This document shows, one piece after another, positions 14,143 through 19,631 of a stretch of 22,079 bases of DNA (within the stretch, counting starts at the first letter, position 1; the number at the start of each line of letters is the position of its first letter). Position numbers and translations under genes: made by a program. The notes under the pieces are model-generated. The model had not been told where the DNA came from and ran no database searches. It was given only the letters and a program-made list of their open reading frames with translations. Origin of the DNA: a virus; IMG/VR virus record IMGVR_UViG_3300017752_000192, positions 1 through 22,079 of that record. One strand, 5' to 3'.

Positions 14143-14373
14143 TTACTCTCCCTCTTCCTCAGTAGGATAACGCTCAGCAGAGACGTTCAGATACTTCACG
14201 ACCAGAGGCATCATGACCTCGATGTCCGCCTCACGGTCTTCCTCAGCAACGTTCTCGCTGTGCTTCAGACCAATCATGGCACCCAACAAACAATCCAGAA
14301 GGTTTTGCATATCTTCGTTCATGCTAACGCCCGCACGCTCACGTGGGGTTGGAAACTCGATTACTTCACTCAT
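14143..14373 (-). CDS. 76-aa acidic protein
   Basis: The product MSEVIEFPTPRERAGVSMNE is a small soluble protein with a central helix (MQNLLDCLLGAMIGLKH) and an acidic C terminus ending EEEGE. The N-terminal 'VIEFPTPxxR' stretch is frequent in small phage and plasmid proteins of unknown role. It is the first gene after the 14.4-kb promoter module, with GAGGAG 10 bases before the ATG. The zinc-ribbon gene starts 1 bp after its stop. Confidence 0.78.
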   Translation of the reverse strand: MSEVIEFPTPRERAGVSMNEDMQNLLDCLLGAMIGLKHSENVAEEDREADIEVMMPLVVKYLNVSAERYPTEEEGE

Positions 14374-14399
14374 TTCTTGCTCTCCTCAACTCAGATACT

Positions 14400-14461
14400 A
14401 TTATCGCCGAAAGTGTAGTACAGTGGCAACAATAATAAAGGTGAATAAAAACAATAACTTA
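14400..14461 (-). promoter_or_regulatory. Early-type promoter module, copy at 14.4 kb
   Basis: The element TAAGTTATTGTTTTTATTCA begins at 14461 on the minus strand; its TAA is the stop codon of the membrane protein upstream. TTGCCA (14424-14429) follows 32 bp later, then 18 bp and GATAAT (14400-14405). The transcript start repeats that of the 3.35-kb copy almost base for base. Confidence 0.78.
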
Positions 14462-14716
14462 CGTGGGGAAATATATTTGGATAAGGGATGTTGCGAGGAG
14501 CAGACCCATGACTCCATTCAGGAGGATCAGGGCGCGGTCGTGCCACATGATTGAGACGGTCGTCCAACCTATGGTGGCGAGAAATCCTATGGCGATATCA
14601 TACTCTCGGTATTCTGGTCCAGCGGATCGGAATGCCACGCTGGTTAGTATCAGGATGGTCGAGACCCACTTCAGGTACCAGTCGATCCCGCCTGTTGTTC
14701 GCTTTCCTTCAGTCAT
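14459..14716 (-). CDS. Small polytopic membrane protein, 85 aa
   Basis: From ATG at 14716 (ATGA overlap with the previous stop) the product starts MTEGKRTTGGIDWYLKWVST and has three hydrophobic segments (about 13-32, 40-57 and 61-82) with short loops. I recall small three-helix proteins with the 'YLKWVST' start in marine phages, of unknown function. Holin-like size and topology make a lysis role conceivable, but the lysin is 2.3 kb away in another operon. The stop codon is embedded in the promoter element. Confidence 0.8.
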   Translation of the reverse strand: MTEGKRTTGGIDWYLKWVSTILILTSVAFRSAGPEYREYDIAIGFLATIGWTTVSIMWHDRALILLNGVMGLLLATSLIQIYFPT

Positions 14717-14877
14717 ACCCTGATCCACATATCCTTGTACATCTCGTCATCTGGACCCATGAGGGCAATAAGTTCCATGGACTGTAGCATCTCGCTCCAG
14801 CTGGAAGTTTGATAGAAGTTATGAAGTAGACCCATGTTGAGCGGGTCTATTCGGACGGTAAAAAACGAAGTTTCCAT
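14713..14877 (-). CDS. 54-aa unknown protein
   Basis: ATG at 14877 is chosen because it lies 7 bp after the protease gene stop. The longer frame from 15000 would lie inside that gene. The product starts METSFFTVRIDPLNMGLLHN and is acidic and methionine-rich in its second half (SMELIALMGPDDEMYKDM). Soluble; no family. The stop overlaps the next ATG. Confidence 0.68.
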   Translation of the reverse strand: METSFFTVRIDPLNMGLLHNFYQTSSWSEMLQSMELIALMGPDDEMYKDMWIRV

Positions 14878-14884
14878 ATCAATC

Positions 14885-15313
14885 TCACTTAACAAATGCA
14901 GTAGGTGCCCATGATTTATGCGCTTGGTCCAACCAGCGACGCTGGATATGACCACTACGACGCTGGATCGAAGTAGGCATCTCTTCATGTGCCCAACCAT
15001 AACAATGCTTCAACTCATGACGAACGGTAATATCATCAGCATTAACTTTCATGAAGACGTTACAGGCAAACTCAGTACGCGAGATTTCACCAGTAGCATT
15101 ATCACGATACACACGCTTAGAAGTCAGGGCACAACCAAGAGCGTTCTTGCCACAGACTTTACGAACTTTAAAGTTATCACGGACAACGTTAATCTCAACG
15201 GGATCAATCAGTTTCTCATAATCAACACCAGCAACGCCTACATCATGAGCGCCTGCATCACCCAGAGCGGGGATAGAGACAGCGAGAGCGAGAGCAGCGA
15301 TTACGTTTTTCAT
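14885..15313 (-). CDS. Secreted metzincin-like zinc protease candidate
   Basis: A signal peptide (MKNVIAALALAVSIPALGDA, cleavage near residue 20) leads a mature protein of about 122 residues. HELKHCYGWAH at 99-109 is an exact HExxHxxGxxH, the three-histidine zinc motif of metzincin metalloproteases, with Glu100 as catalytic base and a conserved-looking glycine turn. Four cysteines (54, 61, 84, 104) could form two disulfides. The domain is far smaller than typical metzincins; short proteins with RHELKHC-like motifs occur on plasmids and phages without assigned function. A possible Met-turn (EEMPTS, about 110-115) follows very closely, nearer than usual. It would act in the periplasm or outside. 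Strong ribosome site AAAGGGA and strong promoter module upstream. Confidence 0.75.
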   Translation of the reverse strand: MKNVIAALALAVSIPALGDAGAHDVGVAGVDYEKLIDPVEINVVRDNFKVRKVCGKNALGCALTSKRVYRDNATGEISRTEFACNVFMKVNADDITVRHELKHCYGWAHEEMPTSIQRRSGHIQRRWLDQAHKSWAPTAFVK

Positions 15314-15336
15314 TTTTTTATTTCCCTTTCAGACTT

Positions 15337-15344
15337 TATTTATC
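15337..15344 (-). promoter_or_regulatory. Late-promoter-like GATAAATA box
   Basis: The minus strand reads GTTGATAAATAAAG, one mismatch from TATAAATA, 24 bp before the protease start. Together with the identical box at 13534 it suggests that some exported proteins may have both early and late transcription. Confidence 0.4.
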
Positions 15345-15359
15345 AACCTTACAAGACAT

Positions 15360-15420
15360 ATTATAGCATATGTTAAGTACAACGACAAGATTAAGAAACC
15401 TGAATGAAAACAACAACTTA
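15360..15420 (-). promoter_or_regulatory. Early-type promoter module, copy at 15.4 kb (perfect TATAAT)
   Basis: The element TAAGTTGTTGTTTTCATTCA starts at 15420 on the minus strand. TTGTCG (15383-15388) begins 32 bp later, then 17 bp and a perfect TATAAT (15360-15365). It drives the metzincin-like gene and its followers. An extra element lies directly upstream as a 27-bp tandem repeat. Confidence 0.85.
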
Positions 15421-15447
15421 CGAAACCTGAATGAAATCAATAACTTA
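15394..15447 (-). repeat. Two tandem 27-bp copies of the promoter upstream element
   Basis: On the minus strand, 15447-15421 and 15420-15394 are two 27-bp units, TAAGTTrTTGwTTTCATTCA followed by GGTTTCk, identical at 24 positions. The TAA of the first unit is the stop codon of the cytochrome c gene. Duplication of this element alone, in phase with itself, suggests a protein-binding site rather than a chance AT-rich spacer. Confidence 0.85.
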
Positions 15448-15717
15448 CAGCGTTTTAACGTATGCGGCGATCGCCTCGATCTGTTCTGGAGTGAGTCCAG
15501 ACGCCTGACTTACCATAATGGCGTTACCCTCTCCTGCCTTGAACGACCTCAGAAGGGCAGCGATGTCCCTCCCAGCGAGCGCGGGACCGATCCCACCTTC
15601 TCCTTGGGCACCGTGACATGCGCCACAGATACGGAATCTCGCCTCTCCCTCAGACATCGGGTCGGCATTACATCCCACTGATACCAGCAGGGCGAACATT
15701 GCTATCGAATATTTCAT
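15445..15717 (-). CDS. Exported c-type cytochrome, 90 aa
   Basis: A signal peptide (MKYSIAMFALLVSVGC, with a cysteine at 16 that might be lipid-modified although the lipobox is poor) precedes a class I cytochrome c domain. CGACH (31-35) is the haem-binding CxxCH. GIGPALAGRD (43-52) is the usual Gly-Pro-x-Leu-x-Gly loop. Met68 is a candidate sixth haem ligand. The C-terminal helix LTPEQIEAIAAYVKTL closes the fold. At about 72 mature residues it is a minimal single-haem cytochrome. It would need host cytochrome maturation in the periplasm and could move electrons to or from host respiratory partners. ATGA overlap with the GIY-YIG-like gene upstream; ribosome site AAGGAA. Confidence 0.9.
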   Translation of the reverse strand: MKYSIAMFALLVSVGCNADPMSEGEARFRICGACHGAQGEGGIGPALAGRDIAALLRSFKAGEGNAIMVSQASGLTPEQIEAIAAYVKTL

Positions 15718-16274
15718 AATAGTTCCTTTTGGATAAATTGGATTAAGTCTCCCAGTTGCTCAGCAGACATCGCCTTACAGTATTCTTTCACCATTACTTC
15801 TGGACCTTGGTGCCCATCGACCTCAGGCAACCGACCATACTGGTCCTTGTATTCTGACAGGAGAAGAGACTCCATGCCATGAGCAGATAGTTTGACGGCA
15901 TCACCAAACCCCATCGGGTAGTATGCCACATACAGGTGACGTCTGTTCTCTTCGCCGAACAGAGCACGAAAGTACATCCCATTCTCATAAGGATTCTTTT
16001 GTGCCAGTCCCCTCATGACAGTACCAGAGAAATCCATGGTGCGGTTGCACATGCCCCGTGCCACAGATGACCCAGCGGTTCCGATGTAGATGACTCGCTC
16101 GTCGAGATGGTCTACAGATTGGGTCGCGATCTCGCCTGTCGGGTCATACGCATACAGGTAGCACCCTCCCTGATTGTACCCATACTCGTCTTTCTTATCG
16201 AACCCGACATAGTCGCTGTCAAACTTAGCACGCTTGTCATTCGGGAAGATTGGTAACCAGTTAGTCCAACTCAT
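15714..16274 (-). CDS. GIY-YIG nuclease-like protein
   Basis: GCYLYAYDP (37-45) and RVIYIGTAGSS (60-70) are spaced like the GIY and YIG strands of this nuclease fold. They are followed by arginines in VARGMCNRT (71-79) and a candidate catalytic Glu135 in SAHGMESLLLSEYKDQYGRL. The GIY-YIG fold cuts DNA in homing endonucleases and repair enzymes. There is no attached DNA-binding module such as NUMOD or zinc finger and no intron nearby, so a free-standing nuclease or a non-catalytic relative are both possible. The start overlaps the stop of a 30-aa peptide gene. Confidence 0.65.
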   Translation of the reverse strand: MSWTNWLPIFPNDKRAKFDSDYVGFDKKDEYGYNQGGCYLYAYDPTGEIATQSVDHLDERVIYIGTAGSSVARGMCNRTMDFSGTVMRGLAQKNPYENGMYFRALFGEENRRHLYVAYYPMGFGDAVKLSAHGMESLLLSEYKDQYGRLPEVDGHQGPEVMVKEYCKAMSAEQLGDLIQFIQKELL

Positions 16275-16363
16275 ATGAACAACACCAACATACCGCCTAA
16301 CGTGGCACCCATTGCGATGATCACTAGCAACCCGATGAAATCATTACCAATATCGTTCTTCAT
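16271..16363 (-). CDS. 30-aa membrane micro-protein
   Basis: The frame reads MKNDIGNDFIGLLVIIAMGA then TLGGMLVLFI, a short charged N terminus and one membrane helix. It has a ribosome site (GGAG, 6 bases before ATG), an ATGA overlap with the GIY-YIG-like gene, and an early-type promoter module ending 25 bp upstream. It has the same position and design as the 26-aa peptide at 3.4 kb. Function is unknown. Confidence 0.7.
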   Translation of the reverse strand: MKNDIGNDFIGLLVIIAMGATLGGMLVLFI

Positions 16364-16387
16364 AACTATCTCCATACTTGAACCACT

Positions 16388-16448
16388 ATTCTATCGCAGT
16401 ATAAGATTAAAGACAATATTCATTAAACTGAACGAAATCAACAACTTA
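16388..16448 (-). promoter_or_regulatory. Early-type promoter module, copy at 16.4 kb
   Basis: The element TAAGTTGTTGATTTCGTTCA starts at 16448 on the minus strand. TTGTCT (16411-16416) follows 32 bp later, then 17 bp and TAGAAT (16388-16393). Here the element encodes the last residues of the radical SAM protein (V-S-C) and supplies its TGA stop. It drives the 30-aa peptide, GIY-YIG-like and cytochrome genes. Confidence 0.8.
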
Positions 16449-17451
16449 CAATAACGTTGTCCTTCAGGGAGAAGTCGGTGCCCAGCATATGCTTGGTTCT
16501 TGCCGTTGCATCGTTCGACCAGACCAGCACCTCGGGGTCATCGTACAGGAAGTCGCAGTTCTTACAATAGTCGATATCGTCGAACCGTTCCTCTTCGTGA
16601 GCGAGTCTCAGTTCTTGGTATCTCTCTCCATAAAAAACTTCTTCGAACGATTGGTCGCTCAAGTGCCCCAACACAGACTTCGCCTCGTTGGGTGGACCCA
16701 GAGTCTGACAACAGGGAGTCATCGCTTGGGTCTTGCCGTCCACACCACCAGCACGGATTGTTATCTCTGGTCCGGATGGTCGCCCACAGGTCTTGCGGTC
16801 TATAGGATTCCTTTTGTTTCCCTCTGGATCATAGTTGCCTGACCAGTTGTGCATCTTCCAGATGTACGCCTTGCTGTTCACGTGCTTGATGAAGTTCTGT
16901 CGATACTCACTAACTTCGAAGTCAATCTGGTTGTTATCGGTGATCAAGTGGTACGTGCTGAGTTCACAGGAAGAACTTGTATCTTGGATGTACCCCTGCA
17001 TGTTCATGAGGTTCTGTCGAACCTGAAAGAAATTATCCACATTCATCCAAGTGTTGTACTTGGAGGGACTGTATCCAATTACAGAGACTCTAATGAAGTC
17101 AATGCCTGCGTCGATGACTCGCTTCATGTAGTCGCCTTGCAGGTTGAACCCATTGGTGTAGATGTAGCACTTCAGGTCGCGCTTCTTCACCTCAGCGATG
17201 TACTTGTCCAAGTCTTTTGCGAGTGTAGGTTCACCCGACCCCTCTAGGTTTATCTGAGGAGTGCCGTACTTGGGTACAATTTCGTCAAGTATCGCGGTGA
17301 ATTTATTGAGTGGCATCTTTCGGGTCCAGTCCTTTCCTCTTCCTGGACTGGTCTGGGGGCACATCTGGCAGGTGTAGTTACATCCACCGATTACCTCAAT
17401 CACTGCCCTCTTCAACTTTAGAGTGTCGGAATATTTCTTCATCATTTGCAA
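16438..17451 (-). CDS. Radical SAM enzyme with SPASM-like C-terminal cluster domain
   Basis: IEVIGGCNYTCQMCPQ holds the CxxxCxxC motif (Cys24, 28, 31) that binds the [4Fe-4S] cluster and S-adenosylmethionine. LEGSGEPTL (69-77) is the GEP-type SAM-binding strand, and RVSVIGYS (121-128) a further barrel strand. The C-terminal part has Cys222, the pair Cys247/248, and CKNC at 296-299 followed by FLYDD, as in SPASM domains that bind auxiliary clusters. SPASM enzymes usually modify peptides or proteins, some sugars or cofactors. It overlaps the hydroxylase gene by 56 bp; starts at 17451, 17445 or a GTG at 17402 are possible. It may act with the neighbouring oxygenase on the same target (inference). 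Confidence 0.9.
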   Translation of the reverse strand: MQMMKKYSDTLKLKRAVIEVIGGCNYTCQMCPQTSPGRGKDWTRKMPLNKFTAILDEIVPKYGTPQINLEGSGEPTLAKDLDKYIAEVKKRDLKCYIYTNGFNLQGDYMKRVIDAGIDFIRVSVIGYSPSKYNTWMNVDNFFQVRQNLMNMQGYIQDTSSSCELSTYHLITDNNQIDFEVSEYRQNFIKHVNSKAYIWKMHNWSGNYDPEGNKRNPIDRKTCGRPSGPEITIRAGGVDGKTQAMTPCCQTLGPPNEAKSVLGHLSDQSFEEVFYGERYQELRLAHEEERFDDIDYCKNCDFLYDDPEVLVWSNDATARTKHMLGTDFSLKDNVIVSC

Positions 17452-18127
17452 CCGCTTGTTGTGGATGGGTGAACCATCCAGTAATAACCATTTTCCAACT
17501 GTCTTCTGTCGGAGGTGTGCCGTGGTGGGGATGTGTAAATGCCGCTGGCCATATGACTAGCGTACCTGCTTTCGGTGGGAGCAGCAAATCGTGACGTGGG
17601 AATGCAGTATGTCCACCATTCTCAACGTCGTTCATATATAGCATCCATACAGCATACCTTCGAGAAGAATTATCTCCAGGACCCTGCTCGCAGTGCGGTC
17701 CATTAAACCCGCCACCTGGGGGTGTCCGTTGAACCTTTAAGGTGAGTCTCTCTGCGTTCTGGTGCGTTTCTCTATTGGGGCGCGGGGCATCCTTTGACCA
17801 CTCAGGGTGGTTCTGTCCGATGGCATTAAAGTAGAGGTCTGCGCCTGCACAGACAGCACAACGGATTCTTTCTGCGTCCTCTTGGAATCTACCAAACGTT
17901 TCCATGTTGAAACTCGCATCCCACCGCTTATTGTTGTGTTGGAAGTTCACTTCGTTTTTAGTGAACCCTCCCTCAATCGGAGTTTCTTTATCCATCCCCA
18001 TTTCAACTAGGTTGGCATCGAATTTCTCGTTGAAGAGTTCAGTCATCCTTGCGCAGAAATCTCGGTCAACCCAATCCTCTAGGATTCCTATATCATGCTT
18101 TAGAACGATGTCATCCTTCTTCGCCAC
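17396..18127 (-). CDS. Prolyl-4-hydroxylase-like 2OG-Fe(II) oxygenase, 243 aa
   Basis: The C-terminal half has the P4H-type fold: FNGPHCEQGPGD (141-152) with a His145-x-Glu147 metal pair, RRYAVWMLYMNDVENGGHTAFP (156-177), AGTLVIWPAAFTHPHHG (187-203) with the distal histidine, and WKMVITGWF (211-219) with Lys212 as likely 2-oxoglutarate ligand. The N-terminal half contains the dioxygenase support helices. It is a longer paralogue of the 171-aa enzyme at 8.2-8.7 kb. It starts with GTG at 18127, AGGAAGG upstream, overlapping the glycosyltransferase-like gene by 17 bp. It likely hydroxylates a residue in a protein; the neighbouring glycosyltransferase raises the possibility that the hydroxyl is then glycosylated. 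Confidence 0.9.
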   Translation of the reverse strand: MAKKDDIVLKHDIGILEDWVDRDFCARMTELFNEKFDANLVEMGMDKETPIEGGFTKNEVNFQHNNKRWDASFNMETFGRFQEDAERIRCAVCAGADLYFNAIGQNHPEWSKDAPRPNRETHQNAERLTLKVQRTPPGGGFNGPHCEQGPGDNSSRRYAVWMLYMNDVENGGHTAFPRHDLLLPPKAGTLVIWPAAFTHPHHGTPPTEDSWKMVITGWFTHPQQAVANDEEIFRHSKVEEGSD

Positions 18128-19043
18128 GTGCCTTCCTCTTCTTGCGAGTCAGATCATTGATATCCGACTTATACCCATAATGTGAACGGTCAAGGCAGTT
18201 TTCCAATCTTCTCTTTTGTGCTATCGAAGAATGGTCCATCATGGTCTGCCTAAACCGATCATCCATCATCTTATATAGGTGAGAAAAGAATTGCCTGCCA
18301 TCATCGAAAGAAGCAGAGTTGGGGTAGGTGACCTGCGTAGAAAGCACGATATCGTCGGTGAACGTGATGAAGTGCTTACCGAATTGCCTCGCTATCATGT
18401 GCCACATACCATCATACCCAACACAGAAGTCACACCCTTGGATTGTGGAGTATGCCTTTTGGAATGAATCTCTATACGTCAGGCGGATGACCTCGTGGTT
18501 CGGATGCATGTCAACAAGTTTGGAATGGACGCTGCTCCAGTCCATCATATCCTTGTATGCCTTTACAGGTGTCGCATTATGCTGGAAGTCCCAGTACGCA
18601 ATCGTCTTGTCGTTGGTATGGGCAGAGTCTTTCCACTCTCCCTCTGCCATCCAGAAATCGCACAGAGGATACAGCAGACCTTCTTTGGGTTTCTCTCTTC
18701 CCTTCGCCTGAGTCTGTAGGTAATACCGATGAGGATCCCTGGTGTGTCGCGCTTCGTCGTCGTTCATCAGTACGTCCACATAGGAGAACATATCAGATCC
18801 CCACACATGCTCCATCGTGACGAGTTCGCACCCCACCATACGTTCCAGCATGAGTTCGTATCTCTCCTGGACGGTCTCGGTATCTATTGGGTGAAACAAC
18901 CAGTCCCCTTCTCGTGCCCAGTGGATGTACAGGTCAACTTCCACACCCTGTCTTCGTGCCCACGTGGTGGCAGTGGAGAGTATAAGGTGCATGTCACCTG
19001 CGCCCTCCCCACCTCGGAAGTCAAACTGATCAGGGAGACTCAT
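18111..19043 (-). CDS. GT-B-fold glycosyltransferase-like protein (heptosyltransferase/GT9-like)
   Basis: The N terminus FRGGEGAGDMHLILSTATTWARRQGVEVDLYIHW resembles the GGxGDxxxxTPxL opening of GT-B enzymes. The C-terminal IQGCDFCVGYDGMWHMIARQFGKHFITFT (201-229) resembles the donor-binding 'xxGxDSGxxHxAxxxGxPxxxxxG' segment of heptosyltransferases, with Tyr-Asp-Gly in place of Asp-Ser-Gly. The 310-aa length fits a small GT-B protein. The C-terminal tail is basic (TRKKRKAR). The activity is not proven; the match is by pattern. TAATG overlap with MazG and overlap with the hydroxylase place it in one translational unit. Confidence 0.65.
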   Translation of the reverse strand: MSLPDQFDFRGGEGAGDMHLILSTATTWARRQGVEVDLYIHWAREGDWLFHPIDTETVQERYELMLERMVGCELVTMEHVWGSDMFSYVDVLMNDDEARHTRDPHRYYLQTQAKGREKPKEGLLYPLCDFWMAEGEWKDSAHTNDKTIAYWDFQHNATPVKAYKDMMDWSSVHSKLVDMHPNHEVIRLTYRDSFQKAYSTIQGCDFCVGYDGMWHMIARQFGKHFITFTDDIVLSTQVTYPNSASFDDGRQFFSHLYKMMDDRFRQTMMDHSSIAQKRRLENCLDRSHYGYKSDINDLTRKKRKARGEEG

Positions 19044-19408
19044 TAGTCGCTGATTGCCACAAACGATTTCTCTATTGGTCGCTCGTCTGCTTCCTTCACA
19101 AACACGCCATCCACCATACGACCCTTGCGGTCCTTGATGTCATCCCATGCCTGTTGTAGGCACTCCGTGAGCGTCAGTCCATTTCTCTCTGCGATATTAA
19201 TGAGTACCACCACCATGTCGCCGATATCGTCTGACACATCCTTTCCCTTACAGATGTTATCAGATAACTCACCTGCTTCCTGTATGAGTTTTGCGAATTG
19301 GTCTTTATCCGTGGAACCATGGACCAGGTTTCTGTCGTGGTGCCATGCCCGTATGTTCTCTGTGAGTGTGATCAGATCACCATTCTCTTTCCGATGTCTT
19401 GTATTCAC
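19043..19408 (-). CDS. mazG: MazG-like nucleotide pyrophosphohydrolase
   Basis: The protein has the MazG helical core: NIRAWHHDRNLVHGSTDKDQFAKLIQEAGELSD with E44xxE47 and DVSDDIGDMVVVLINIAERNG with D61xxD64, which bind magnesium, then ECLQQAWDDIKDRKGRMVDGVFVKE, a common C-terminal signature. MazG hydrolyses (d)NTPs to monophosphate and pyrophosphate; phage copies are proposed to alter host nucleotide or alarmone pools. It is a single-domain phage form of 121 aa. It starts with GTG at 19408 overlapping the previous stop, with GGAG upstream. Confidence 0.92.
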   Translation of the reverse strand: MNTRHRKENGDLITLTENIRAWHHDRNLVHGSTDKDQFAKLIQEAGELSDNICKGKDVSDDIGDMVVVLINIAERNGLTLTECLQQAWDDIKDRKGRMVDGVFVKEADERPIEKSFVAISD

Positions 19409-19506
19409 TTACCGATCTCCTCTGTTGCCTTTGCGGATAATATAAAACAGATACCGCCTGTAACGAGTGGTAATAGCATTAGTGTTCCTACTCCTGCTGC
19501 CAGCAT
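19405..19506 (-). CDS. 33-aa membrane micro-protein
   Basis: ATG at 19506, backed by GAGAGG just upstream, gives MLAAGVGTLMLLPLVTGGIC then FILSAKATEEIGK: one membrane helix and a short charged tail. A longer frame reaches 19659, but its N-terminal part is unlike a protein start and has no ribosome site. The stop overlaps the MazG GTG. It is the first gene of the MazG/glycosyltransferase/hydroxylase/radical SAM run. Confidence 0.7.
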   Translation of the reverse strand: MLAAGVGTLMLLPLVTGGICFILSAKATEEIGK

Positions 19507-19631
19507 GTTCCTCTCTCCTGATTGTTTTGATGTATTTTGATGCAGTCTCGCTCCGCCGACTCCGTCCTCCGCCGTGTGGTCGTCTCGTGAAAACACGAGC
19601 GACTCATGCACGACTCCTGAACGACTCAGAG
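19507..19631 (-). other. Gene-free 125-bp spacer with hairpin and 11-bp phased repeats
   Basis: A perfect 6-bp hairpin CTCGTG-AAAA-CACGAG lies at 19584-19599 (no T run follows on either strand). Next to it CGACTC recurs at 19600, 19611 and 19622, exactly 11 bp apart, one helical turn, and once more at 19557. No convincing -35/-10 pair is seen. The spacer sits before the micro-protein that opens the MazG/radical SAM operon, so an operator or mRNA structure role is plausible. Confidence 0.5.

Noticed and set aside
19584-19599. CTCGTG-AAAA-CACGAG as an intrinsic terminator
   Set aside because: No T run follows on either strand; kept only as a hairpin of unknown role.
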